Shown here in pieces: positions 10,256 through 18,176 of a stretch of DNA of 64,000 bases. The translations under genes and the position numbers were made by a program. The DNA is taken from positions 15,622 to 79,621 of the forward strand of contig CAXTJM010000016.1 of assembly GCA_964244585.1 (NCBI GenBank), in the 5' to 3' direction. Under the pieces are notes generated by a model that saw nothing but the letters and a program-made list of their open reading frames with translations, did not search any database and was not told the DNA's origin. How positions within the stretch are numbered: position 1 is the stretch's first letter; every line of letters starts with the position of its first letter. The DNA is from LMUY01 sp964244585. Lineage in GTDB: Bacteria > Pseudomonadota > Alphaproteobacteria > Acetobacterales > Acetobacteraceae.

Positions 10256-10462
10256 CGCAACAATTTCCCTCGTACGGCACGGGTGCGAATTAGCGCAAGC
10301 ATCATTTCTGCGCGAACGATTTTTATCATCTGTACACCCGAAGGGGCAGACTCCGGTGGTGAAACGCGCGGTAAGCACACCAGCTGTTGCAGCCGTGCCA
10401 CAAAGCAACACACACCAAATGTGGTATGGCGGGGTCTGCCTAGCGGTGCGTGCCGTCTTCCG
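10256..10462 (-). other. 207-base gap between the ccp-like gene and bcsAB
   Basis: This is the only sizeable gap inside the cellulose operon. On the transcribed strand it has an A/T-rich patch near 10318-10330 (TGATAAAAATCG) and ends with the bcsAB ribosome site. I found no convincing -35/-10 pair, c-di-GMP riboswitch core or terminator. It may hold a weak internal promoter for the synthase genes. Confidence 0.4.
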
Positions 10463-11083
10463 TCAGGACCCGGCTAGGAACGCGAACACGTCTGCCAGGC
10501 TGCTGGGCGATTGGGCGACGCCCGGCCGTGACGAAGATGGCGGAATCGGTTGCGGCGCGGACGCGCGGACCAATCCGGCAGCGGCAAGCGGGACTGTGGC
10601 CACGAGGGGTGGCGCGGAGCGTGTTGCCGGCACCGGCGCAACGACGGGCGAAGCAGCAGAAGGGTAGCCGTCCGCGGGCATCAGGGAAGGTGGCGAGCTG
10701 GTGGATGCATCGAATGGCCGGACCGGCGCGGTGGTGACCGGCGCGGCCCATTCGGCCAACGGACGTGGCGGCGGCGCAACCGTCGAGCTCGACGGAAACA
10801 GCGGCGCGGGCCGCGTGGCCGAGGCCACGGCCGGCATCGGACGCGGGACCGAACCCGCCGGAGGAAGCATTTCAGGCGCGCTCACCGGCTCGTCCTGCCG
10901 GGTCATTCCTGCCACCGGCTCCGTCTCGCCCACGACCGGGGAGGCCAGCGGCGCCACGACGGCCGGGCGCTGCGCGGGGATGTTGGACAACCTGGTCTGG
11001 GCCTGGCCGAAGCTGTGGTATCGGATCGAGGGCGCACCGAACGCGGCAAGGGCCTTTGTCACGTCGTTGGCGTCGTCACTCAT
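10463..11083 (-). CDS. Proline-rich cellulose-complementing protein, CcpAx/BcsO-like
   Basis: A 206-residue protein that is mostly low-complexity Pro/Ala/Ser. Two short ordered ends stand out: an N-terminal segment (ALAAFGAPSIRYHSF, residues 11-25) and a C-terminal SLADVFAFLAGS. In the acetic acid bacteria the gene between the endoglucanase and bcsAB encodes CcpAx, which binds BcsD and helps place the synthase complexes. CcpAx has a similar N-terminal 'SFG...Y' segment and a C-terminal AEVFMTLGG. Position, composition and these end motifs support homology, although overall similarity is low. The start at 11083 follows GGAGA and is 13 bases after the bcsZ stop; longer in-frame starts run into bcsZ. 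A cytoplasmic location is likely, since no signal peptide is seen. Confidence 0.72.
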   Translation of the reverse strand: MSDDANDVTKALAAFGAPSIRYHSFGQAQTRLSNIPAQRPAVVAPLASPVVGETEPVAGMTRQDEPVSAPEMLPPAGSVPRPMPAVASATRPAPLFPSSSTVAPPPRPLAEWAAPVTTAPVRPFDASTSSPPSLMPADGYPSAASPVVAPVPATRSAPPLVATVPLAAAGLVRASAPQPIPPSSSRPGVAQSPSSLADVFAFLAGS

Positions 11084-11096
11084 GCAGGTCTCCAGC

Positions 11097-12302
11097 TCAG
11101 GCTGCGGAATGGGCGACCTCCTCCGCCGCGATACGCGACAGCAGGACGAGGCCGGCACCGTAATAATCGTTTGCAGCCATAACAGAAGGCAGCGCGCCCG
11201 TCCTGTCCATACCTATCGTCCGGGTCGCAAGCGCTGCCACGGCACGGATGCCGGCGGGTGCGGAATAGGGGGCAACCTCCTCGGTCCGCAGGTCCACCCA
11301 GGCCGGCTGCACGCTGCCCGACGCCGTCCAGTAGCGATGGAACGATGCGAAGAGCGGGTCCGCCGGGATGCCGCCCCAGGCCAGGTGAAGCGGCACCCGG
11401 ATCGCGTCCCAGGAAAAGCGCGGCGGCCAGCCCGGGGCGATGCCGAGCGACCCGTCGGCGCGATCCACCCGCAGCCAGTCGGGCGGCAGCATCCATTTGC
11501 CATAGCGTCCCTGCAGGATCAGCGCCGCGCCATCCTGCCGCAGCAGGTCCCATTTGGCCGACGGGACCAGCGCCGCGAGGTCGGGGAACAGGCCGAACGC
11601 GTAATAGGACGGGTTGAGCAGCAGGCAGTCCGGCCTCTCGAACCCGTTGGCGCCCGGCAGCAACACCGTGCGGGCGCCGGCCGTGCGAACCAACCCCAAT
11701 ATGTCCCGCGCCAGGTGTGCCGCCTGGGCGGCGTAGTCCGGGCGCTGCCAGCGGATCGCCGCCCGGGCGAGCGCCGCGGCGATGAACAGGTCGCCATCGG
11801 TGGCATTGTTCAGGTCGGATACCGGATTGGCGTCGGTAGGCTTGTAGCGCCAGGCGTGCAGGGTGTCCGTGGGGCGCCGGCGCAGGGCATGGGTGGTCCA
11901 GTCCAACAGGCGGGCGAAGGTCTCCTGGTCGTCCGCAGCCTGGGCGCCCATCAGGCCCCAGCCCTGCCCTTCGCTGTGGGAGGCATTGCCGTTGCCCGTA
12001 TCGATCACCCGGCCTTCCGGCGTGACGTACTGGTGGCGGAAGGCCAGCCAGTCCTGCCGCATCGCCGCCGAATGCATGCGGACCGGCGGCGATGGCGGAG
12101 CCTGGATCACCGGCGCCACGCTGGCCGGGCTGCCCGCCATGGAGGGCGCACGCTCCGGCCGGACCGGGGCCCCGTCGCCCCAATCAGGGGCATAGGCCGC
12201 CATGGCGCCGAGCCCGGCGGTCAACAGCGCCATGCCGGGAAGGACATGGCGGCGGCGCAGCCCGGCTGGAGCAGGAGCGGCAATGGTTTCGGAAGCGCGC
12301 AC
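11097..12302 (-). CDS. bcsZ: Periplasmic endo-1,4-beta-glucanase BcsZ (GH8, CMCax-type)
   Basis: First gene of the cellulose operon. The GH8 signature is clear: NASHSEGQGWGL (residues 106-117) carries the general-acid Glu111, and NNATDGDL (165-172) carries the conserved Asp pair. An RRR-containing n-region and a hydrophobic helix at about 19-36 direct it out of the cytoplasm. These enzymes cut misplaced glucan chains and are needed for normal cellulose output in Komagataeibacter. I place the start at the GTG at 12302, because AGGAGA stands 7 bases before it. An in-frame GTG at 12329 would add nine residues but has no ribosome site and lies inside a hairpin. The next gene starts 13 bases after its stop. 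Confidence 0.88.
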   Translation of the reverse strand: MRASETIAAPAPAGLRRRHVLPGMALLTAGLGAMAAYAPDWGDGAPVRPERAPSMAGSPASVAPVIQAPPSPPVRMHSAAMRQDWLAFRHQYVTPEGRVIDTGNGNASHSEGQGWGLMGAQAADDQETFARLLDWTTHALRRRPTDTLHAWRYKPTDANPVSDLNNATDGDLFIAAALARAAIRWQRPDYAAQAAHLARDILGLVRTAGARTVLLPGANGFERPDCLLLNPSYYAFGLFPDLAALVPSAKWDLLRQDGAALILQGRYGKWMLPPDWLRVDRADGSLGIAPGWPPRFSWDAIRVPLHLAWGGIPADPLFASFHRYWTASGSVQPAWVDLRTEEVAPYSAPAGIRAVAALATRTIGMDRTGALPSVMAANDYYGAGLVLLSRIAAEEVAHSAA

Positions 12303-12327
12303 ACGCGGTCTCCTGCGTGTCCATGGC

Positions 12328-12349
12328 ACCTGGCGGCAGCCGCCCAGGT
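12328..12349. other. Hairpin upstream of bcsZ
   Basis: ACCTGGCGGC and GCCGCC(C)AGGT form a near-perfect inverted repeat with one bulged C and a tiny loop. It lies 26 bases upstream of the preferred bcsZ start, in the 187-base region between bcsZ and the divergent gene at 12490. It would fold in the bcsZ leader RNA if transcription starts upstream. Confidence 0.4.
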
Positions 12350-12489
12350 ACGAGACAATGACCAGCGCGTCCTATTCTGTCGCGCTTTCTATCTCCAGTC
12401 TCACACGGGGAGATTAACGTGAACTTTCCTCGCTGGCGTTATCTTGCGTTGCCGGGCCGAGGATGGAGAATGCGGCGGGAGAGGCAACC

Positions 12490-12933
12490 ATGACAGACCA
12501 GCGCAGCATCGCCGCCCGCCTTCCCATTGCCGCCATGTTGGCGGCGGTCCTGCTGTGCCCAGCGGCGCGGGCGCAGAAGAACTTCGATCAGCCACCCCAA
12601 CTCAGCACGCCGCCGCAGGGATCGGCGGACACCAGGAACCCCCGCTTCACGCTGATCAACGACAGCACGCAGATCATCGACAACCTGAACATCTCGCCCA
12701 GCAGCGACGAGTCCTGGGGCGACGATCTGCTGGGCAACCTGGCATTGCCGCCGCACAGCCGCATCATTGCCGGGCCGAGCCAGGACACTGGCTGCACCTT
12801 CGACGTCCGTGTGGTCTATCACGACCGGCGCGAGGAAATCCTGCGCCGGCAGAACCTATGCAATCTGGATGAGGTGTCTTTCACCGGACGCAACGCACGC
12901 CAGCCAAAGGTCCGTTCGCCCTCGGACGACTGA
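12490..12933 (+). CDS. Small secreted protein of unknown function
   Basis: A 147-residue protein with a clean Sec signal peptide (residues 1-29, ending CPAARA). The mature part has FTLINDSTQIIDNLNISPS, then a WGDDLLG turn, a DTGCTFDVRVVYHD segment and a Cys in NLCNLDE. The two Cys may form a disulfide. I recognise this as a recurring periplasmic domain in Acetobacteraceae and other Rhodospirillales genomes, but know no function for it. The ATG at 12490 has GGGAGAGG 5-12 bases upstream; an in-frame ATG nine codons earlier lacks a ribosome site. It is divergent from bcsZ and ends 12 bases from the convergent glycosyltransferase gene. Confidence 0.75.
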   Translation: MTDQRSIAARLPIAAMLAAVLLCPAARAQKNFDQPPQLSTPPQGSADTRNPRFTLINDSTQIIDNLNISPSSDESWGDDLLGNLALPPHSRIIAGPSQDTGCTFDVRVVYHDRREEILRRQNLCNLDEVSFTGRNARQPKVRSPSDD

Positions 12934-12945
12934 GGCTGCGTCGCC

Positions 12946-14553
12946 TCAGCGCGGCGCATCATAGAGGGTCACGTCAGTCTCCCGCCCGCGGGAGTAGTTG
13001 AAGCCCTGCAGGGTCGCGACGGATGTCAGGTGAAGGCCGAGCCGCAACGCCGCGGCCTTGAACGACGGGTCGTCGCGCGTGGACACCACGGCGGCACCGG
13101 CCGCCCCGGAGGCCAGGGCCGCGGCGCCGTCCGCGCCCGTTGCTGACATGATGGTCGCGCTCCCCGCCAGGAACATCAGGCTCGGCTCGTGGAAGCCCAC
13201 CGCCGCAAGCGGGCGGTCCGCCAGCCCGGCATCCGCCAAGGCACGTTCGATCCGCGGCGCCAGCCAAAGCGGCGCGGCCCGAGGCAATTCCCAGCCGAGC
13301 ATGGCGGCGGTGAACAGGGTCATGCCAGCCAGGGCCAGGCCAGGCCGGGCCGGCTGGCAGGCCAGCCATCCCAGCATGCCGGCCGCGATCAGCGCGGGCA
13401 GCCCCAACCACCAGGATCCATGCACGACGACGGGCAAGGCCGCCGCCGCCAGTCCCAGCAGCGCCGCGGCGGTGATGGTGAGCCCAGGCGCCACCCATCT
13501 GCCCCATCGGCCCACGGGCGACCCCATCGTGGCCCAGGCACGCGCGGCAAGCAGGAAGATGGCCGGATAGAGCGGCAGGGTATAGTGCGGCAGCTTGGTG
13601 GGAACGGCCTCGAACACCAGCCAGGACGGCACGATCCAGGCGAGCAGGAAGCGCACCGTCGGCTCCCGCCGGTCCCGCCAGAAACGCGGCAGCGCACGCA
13701 GGACGGGCAACGTTGCCGGAAAGGCCAGCAATGGCAGCAGCAGCAGGTGCAAGCCGGGCGGGCCGCCATGCGCGTCATCCCCGCTGGCAAGCTTGCGTCC
13801 GAGATCGCCGCCGACCGCGTCGCTGAAGAACGCGCCGTGGGTCGCCAGCCCGATCGCGACGAACCAGGGCAGCACCACCAAAGCGGTCAGCAACAGCCCG
13901 CCGGCGGGCCGCAGCGCCTTCAGCCACTGTCCCCGGCGATCCGCGGTGACCAGGGCCGCCACGGCCAACCCGGCCACCATGGGTGTGATCGGCCCCTTCA
14001 GCAGGATTCCCATCCCCATGGCCGCCCAGAACAAGGCGGCCTGCCCGCGGCCCACCGGCAGCCCGGCATAGGCGCGGGCGAGGATCGCCATCGCCACGGT
14101 CGTCACCCCCGCCAAGGCCGCGTCCGTCTTCGCCAGATGGACCTCCACCACCAGGACGACGCTGGCCGCGAGCATGCCGGCCGCGAGCAGCGCAGCCCGG
14201 CGGTCGCCCATCGCCAGCCCGATCTCGTAGGTTGCGAGCACCGCCAGCAGCCCGCCTGCCATCGACGGCAGCCGATAGGGCCAGATCGGATTGGCCGCTG
14301 CCAGGTGCAGGCTGCGCGCCAGGCCGGCGAACGGGACCTGCAACCAGTAGATCCCGATCGGCTTGCGGTTGCGCGGTTCGTCCCCGTTCATGATCCGGAC
14401 GTAGTCGCCGGTTTCGATCATCTGTTTGCTGGCCTGCGCGAACCGGCTCTCGTCCCGGTCGTTCGGCGGCAGGGTGAACAGACCGGGCAGCCACACCAGC
14501 AGGCAGAACGCGGTCAGCAGCGCCCGCGGCCGCCTGGTGTCGAGCAGGTCCAT
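12946..14553 (-). CDS. ArnT/PMT-family membrane glycosyltransferase (GT83-like)
   Basis: A 535-residue polytopic protein with about a dozen hydrophobic helices. Near the N-terminus, after the first helix, lies PPNDRDESRFAQ. This is the Asp/Glu-bearing periplasmic loop typical of ArnT and protein O-mannosyltransferases, which take sugars from a polyprenyl phosphate carrier and attach them to lipid A or proteins. GDEPRNRKPIG follows, as in many bacterial 'dolichyl-phosphate-mannose-protein' type enzymes. The acceptor cannot be told; lipid A is possible given other lipid A genes in the window. The start at 14553 gives the standard short cytoplasmic N-terminus (MDLLDTRRPRALL). A longer in-frame reading would overlap the divergent rsmB and shows no membrane-protein character. 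Confidence 0.8.
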   Translation of the reverse strand: MDLLDTRRPRALLTAFCLLVWLPGLFTLPPNDRDESRFAQASKQMIETGDYVRIMNGDEPRNRKPIGIYWLQVPFAGLARSLHLAAANPIWPYRLPSMAGGLLAVLATYEIGLAMGDRRAALLAAGMLAASVVLVVEVHLAKTDAALAGVTTVAMAILARAYAGLPVGRGQAALFWAAMGMGILLKGPITPMVAGLAVAALVTADRRGQWLKALRPAGGLLLTALVVLPWFVAIGLATHGAFFSDAVGGDLGRKLASGDDAHGGPPGLHLLLLPLLAFPATLPVLRALPRFWRDRREPTVRFLLAWIVPSWLVFEAVPTKLPHYTLPLYPAIFLLAARAWATMGSPVGRWGRWVAPGLTITAAALLGLAAAALPVVVHGSWWLGLPALIAAGMLGWLACQPARPGLALAGMTLFTAAMLGWELPRAAPLWLAPRIERALADAGLADRPLAAVGFHEPSLMFLAGSATIMSATGADGAAALASGAAGAAVVSTRDDPSFKAAALRLGLHLTSVATLQGFNYSRGRETDVTLYDAPR

Positions 14554-14602
14554 GGCGCGGCGCTCTAGCACGCGTGCCCGATACACGCCATGAAGCGCGC
14601 CC

Positions 14603-15865
14603 ATGCCCTCTTGCCCCCCTGCCCCGCCGACCGGGCGACCCGACCCGACCCGCGAAGGGGCCTTCGACCTGCTCAACGCCGTGCTCGTCCGCCGCCGCGG
14701 CCTGGAGGACGCGCTGGACACCCTGCCGCCCACCGAGCTGCGGGACCGTGCGGCGTCCCACCGCCTGGCGGCGGCGGTGCTGCGCCGGGCCGGGTCGCTG
14801 GACCATGTGCTGGCCCCCTACCTGCGGCGCGATCCGCCCGATGCGGTGCGGCAGATCCTCCGCATCGGGGCGGCGCAACTGCTGCTGCTCGACACGCCGG
14901 CGCACGCCGCGGTCGCGACGTCGGTGGCGCTGGCGCGCAGCCGCGGGCACACGCCCTTCACCGGCCTGGTCAACGCGGTCCTGCGGCGGGTCGCCGGGTC
15001 GGGGCCCGCGGCCCTGGCGGCGTTGGACGGACCCCGCCTGGACACGCCGGACTGGCTGTGGGCGAGCTGGGGTCGGGACGCCCGGTCGATCGCCGCCGCC
15101 CATGCCATGGAGGCGCCGCTGGACCTGACGGTCACCGGGGCCGCGCCGCCCGGCGGCATGGTGCTGCCGACCGGCTCCATCCGGTTTCCGGCCGGCACCC
15201 GGGTCGCCGATCTCGCCGGCTACGACGAAGGCGCGTTCTGGGTGCAGGACGCCGCCGCCGCCCTGCCCGCGCGGCTGCTGGCGGCGCGACCCGGCGAGGC
15301 GGTGGCAGATTTGTGCGCCGCACCGGGTGGCAAGGCGGCGCAACTGGCCGCGACCGGGGCCACGGTGACGGCGGTCGAATGGGACGCCAAGCGACTCGGG
15401 CGGCTGCACGACAACATGGCGCGGCTCCGCCTGCCCGCCACAATCGTGCATGCGGACGCGGCGACATGGCAGCCCGCCGCGCCGCTCGACGCCGTGCTGC
15501 TGGACGCGCCATGCAGCGCCACCGGCACGATCCGGCGGCACCCGGATGTGCCGTATCTCAAGTCGCGCGAGGACGTCGCGGCGGCGGCCATGCGGCAACG
15601 CGGGCTGCTCGCGGCCGGCGCCGCGATGCTCCGCTCGGGTGGGCGGATGGTCTATGCGGTGTGCTCGCTGCAGGCCGAGGAGGGGCCGGACGTCCTCGCT
15701 GCCGCAGCAGCGGCGGGATTGCGGCGCCATCCTTTCCAGGCCGGCGAACTGCCGGCGATGCCGGAGGCCCTCACGCCCGACGGATGCCTGCGGACCCATC
15801 CCGGCCTTTGGCCGGACCGGGGTGGAATGGACGGATTCTTCGCCGCCCGGTTCATTAAGGTATGA
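14603..15865 (+). CDS. rsmB: 16S rRNA (cytosine-C5) methyltransferase, RsmB/Fmu family
   Basis: A 420-residue protein with an N-terminal NusB-like helical domain (about residues 15-135) and a C-terminal Rossmann methyltransferase. The SAM site reads DLCAAPGGKAAQLA. Two cysteines needed for m5C chemistry are in DAPCSATG and AVCSLQ, the NOL1/NOP2/Sun pattern. The expected target is C967 of 16S rRNA. It starts 49 bases from the divergent glycosyltransferase gene and is followed after 46 bases by rpe. The order rsmB, rpe, heparinase-family gene, purH recurs in alphaproteobacteria and suggests one transcript. The closing sequence FFAARFIKV is standard for the family. Confidence 0.93.
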   Translation: MPSCPPAPPTGRPDPTREGAFDLLNAVLVRRRGLEDALDTLPPTELRDRAASHRLAAAVLRRAGSLDHVLAPYLRRDPPDAVRQILRIGAAQLLLLDTPAHAAVATSVALARSRGHTPFTGLVNAVLRRVAGSGPAALAALDGPRLDTPDWLWASWGRDARSIAAAHAMEAPLDLTVTGAAPPGGMVLPTGSIRFPAGTRVADLAGYDEGAFWVQDAAAALPARLLAARPGEAVADLCAAPGGKAAQLAATGATVTAVEWDAKRLGRLHDNMARLRLPATIVHADAATWQPAAPLDAVLLDAPCSATGTIRRHPDVPYLKSREDVAAAAMRQRGLLAAGAAMLRSGGRMVYAVCSLQAEEGPDVLAAAAAAGLRRHPFQAGELPAMPEALTPDGCLRTHPGLWPDRGGMDGFFAARFIKV

Positions 15866-15911
15866 CAGGATCGCTTGTGCTGAAATGGCCCCTAACCCTA
15901 GAAGCACGTGA

Positions 15912-16571
15912 ATGTCCCAGCCCGTCGTAATTGCTCCCAGCCTGCTTGCGGCCGATTTCGGCCGCCTGCGCGAGGAGGCTGCCGCCATCGAGGCAGCCGG
16001 CGCCGACTGGCTCCATCTCGACATCATGGACGGCCATTTCGTGCCGAACCTCAGCTTCGGGCCGGCCGTGCTGAAGGCGTTGCGCCCGCATGTGCGCCTG
16101 CCATTCGACGTACACCTGATGGTCGCACCCGCTGACCCCTACATCGCCGCGTTCGCCGAGGCCGGGGCCGACCATATCGCCGTGCACGTGGAAGCGGGGC
16201 CGCATCTGCATCGCTCGCTGCAACTGGTCCGTGCGCTGGGGAAGTCCGCCGCCGTTGCGATCAACCCCGCCACGCCGGCCGGCGCGGTGGCGGAGGTGCT
16301 GGACCTCGTCGACGCCATCCTGGTGATGACGGTCAACCCCGGCTTCGGCGGCCAGGCCTTCATCGACTCGATGCTCGCCAAGATCGGTGCGTTGCGGCAG
16401 ATGACGAACGCCACCGGGCGACCGATCCGCATCACCGCGGATGGCGGCGTCACCGCGCAGACGGCCCCGCGCATCCTGGCGGCGGGGTGCGACACGCTGG
16501 TCGCCGGCACGTCCGTATTCGGCAAGCAGGATTATCCCAGCGCCATCGCCGCCTTGCGCCCGGCCGCCTAA
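15912..16571 (+). CDS. rpe: Ribulose-phosphate 3-epimerase
   Basis: A 219-residue TIM-barrel enzyme interconverting ribulose 5-phosphate and xylulose 5-phosphate in the pentose phosphate pathway. Family motifs are complete: IAPSLLAADF at the start, HLDIMDGHFVPN with metal-binding His and Asp, DVHLMV, VMTVNPGFGGQ for the phosphate loop, and ITADGGV with the catalytic Asp. Length matches the family. Its TAA stop shares the final A with the ATG of the heparinase-family gene, so the two are translationally coupled. Confidence 0.96.
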   Translation: MSQPVVIAPSLLAADFGRLREEAAAIEAAGADWLHLDIMDGHFVPNLSFGPAVLKALRPHVRLPFDVHLMVAPADPYIAAFAEAGADHIAVHVEAGPHLHRSLQLVRALGKSAAVAINPATPAGAVAEVLDLVDAILVMTVNPGFGGQAFIDSMLAKIGALRQMTNATGRPIRITADGGVTAQTAPRILAAGCDTLVAGTSVFGKQDYPSAIAALRPAA

Positions 16572-18157
16572 TGGCGGTGCGGTGGTTTCGCGACGCGCGC
16601 CGCGCGATGGCGACCATGCCGATGCTGCGGATGGGCCGCATCCCGGACGGCCCGATGCTTCCCGTGCGGGACCTTTGGCCCGGCGATCCGGATCGCGGCG
16701 CCCGCCTGCTGAAGGGCGAGCTGGAGGTAGGGGGCGCCGTGCTGGCGCTGCGCCCGGGCGCTTGGGGGGAGGCCGGCTCGTCCCTAGTGCTGCTGGCCGC
16801 CGCGCACGGCTTTACCTGGCTGCGCGACCTGCGCGCGCTGGGCACGGATGCGGCGCGCGGACGCGCCCGGGCCTTGGTGGGCGACTGGATCGGCGCCCAG
16901 CCGGAGCCGATGATGCGCCGCCCCGACGTCGCCGGCGCCCGGCTGGCGGCGTGGCTCGGCCATTACGATTTCTTCGCGGCTTCCGCCGACGATGCGTTCC
17001 GCCAGCGCATGATGACGCGGCTGGTGGCGGACGCCCGCGCCCTTGCGGCCGACCTGCCGGCGGAGGAACTGGATGCCCGGGCGCTAACGGCGCTGAAGGG
17101 GCTGATCGCCGCGGCCGTGGCCCTGCCGGACCAGGCGGCGTTCCTCACCCGGGCGCTCCGCTTCCTGCCGCAGGAGATCGCGCGACAGGTCCTGCCCGAT
17201 GGCTGCCATGCCGAGCGCAGCCCGGCCGCCCAGTTGATCGCCCTGCAGGACCTGGTGGAGATCCGCGCCCTGCTGCAGGCGGCCCAGGCGCAACCGCCCG
17301 CCGCCTTGGCCGCCGCGGTCGAACGCATGGCCCCGGCGCTGCGGGCGATGCGGCACGGCGATGGCGGCCTGGCCTTGTTCAACGGCAGCAAGGAGGAACA
17401 GGCGAGCCTGATCGAACTCGTGCTGGCGCAGGCCGGGCGGCTGGGCCGCTCCCCGGTGAGCCTGACGGAGGGCGGGTTCCAGCGCTTGCAGGCCGGACGG
17501 ACCGTGCTGCTGGTGGATTGCGGGCGGCCGCCGCCACCGGGCGTGGACCGGCTGTCCCATGCCGGCACCTTGTCGCTGGAGATGTCGGTCGGACGCGAGC
17601 GGCTGATCGTGAATTGCGGCGCAGCGCCCGCCGCCGGGCCGCAATGGCGGGATGCGACCCGGGCCACGGCGGCGCACTCCACCCTGGTAATCGCGGACAC
17701 CAACTCCAGCGAGCTGAAAGGGCCAGGCATCGGCCGCCAGCCGGAGCGCGTGGAGGCGCAGCGTCAGGAGGCGAACGGCGCCCATTGGCTGGAGGCGAGC
17801 CACGATGGCTATCGCAAGCCGTTCGGCGCGCTGCACCGGCGCCGGCTGTACCTGGCCGAGAGCGGCGAGGATATCCGGGGCGAGGATGCGATCGAGGCGC
17901 CGGAGCCGCAGCCCTACACCTTGCGGTTCCACCTGCACCCATCCGTCAACGCCAGCCTGCAACAGGATGGCGAAGGGGTGCTGCTGCGGTTGCCCTCCGG
18001 GTCCGGCTGGCGGCTGCGCGCCGAAGGGGCGCGGATCACGCTGGAGGAAAGCGTCTACCTCGGCGGTGCGGAGCCGAAGCGCGGCGAGCAGGTGGTCCTG
18101 ACAGGCTACGCGGACGGGCCGCAGCAGGTGAAATGGGCCATTTCCAAAGTGGGCTGA
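16571..18157 (+). CDS. Heparinase II/III family protein
   Basis: A 528-residue protein. The N-terminal half is helical (alpha/alpha toroid type), with a WLGHYDFF motif near residue 130 typical of this family. The C-terminal half is beta-rich with SHAGTLSLEMSVG and HSTLVIADTNSSE, which match the Heparinase_II_III beta-sandwich. No signal peptide is visible, so the protein appears cytoplasmic, and the substrate is unknown. In many alphaproteobacteria this gene sits between rsmB and purH, and that placement holds here apart from rpe and a glycosyltransferase gene. The ATG at 16571 overlaps the rpe stop by one base. A 28-codon upstream extension in the same frame would lie inside rpe and is rejected. 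Confidence 0.85.
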   Translation: MAVRWFRDARRAMATMPMLRMGRIPDGPMLPVRDLWPGDPDRGARLLKGELEVGGAVLALRPGAWGEAGSSLVLLAAAHGFTWLRDLRALGTDAARGRARALVGDWIGAQPEPMMRRPDVAGARLAAWLGHYDFFAASADDAFRQRMMTRLVADARALAADLPAEELDARALTALKGLIAAAVALPDQAAFLTRALRFLPQEIARQVLPDGCHAERSPAAQLIALQDLVEIRALLQAAQAQPPAALAAAVERMAPALRAMRHGDGGLALFNGSKEEQASLIELVLAQAGRLGRSPVSLTEGGFQRLQAGRTVLLVDCGRPPPPGVDRLSHAGTLSLEMSVGRERLIVNCGAAPAAGPQWRDATRATAAHSTLVIADTNSSELKGPGIGRQPERVEAQRQEANGAHWLEASHDGYRKPFGALHRRRLYLAESGEDIRGEDAIEAPEPQPYTLRFHLHPSVNASLQQDGEGVLLRLPSGSGWRLRAEGARITLEESVYLGGAEPKRGEQVVLTGYADGPQQVKWAISKVG

Positions 18158-18176
18158 GGCGGGCCGCCGGATCGCC

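Noticed and set aside
10256..10462. Possible c-di-GMP riboswitch before bcsAB.
   Set aside because: I found neither the conserved core sequences nor the two-helix layout of the known c-di-GMP riboswitch classes.
5792..10477. Very long open frames on the plus strand (about 510 and 920 codons) antisense to bcsAB.
   Set aside because: In DNA this GC-rich, stop codons are rare in the antisense frames of real genes. The products are Arg/Gly/His-rich with no known domain, while the opposite strand encodes BcsAB throughout.
13775..16027. A 750-codon minus-strand frame covering part of the glycosyltransferase, rsmB and rpe.
   Set aside because: It crosses three well-supported genes on both strands, has no recognisable domain and an Arg/Gly-rich composition typical of shadow frames.
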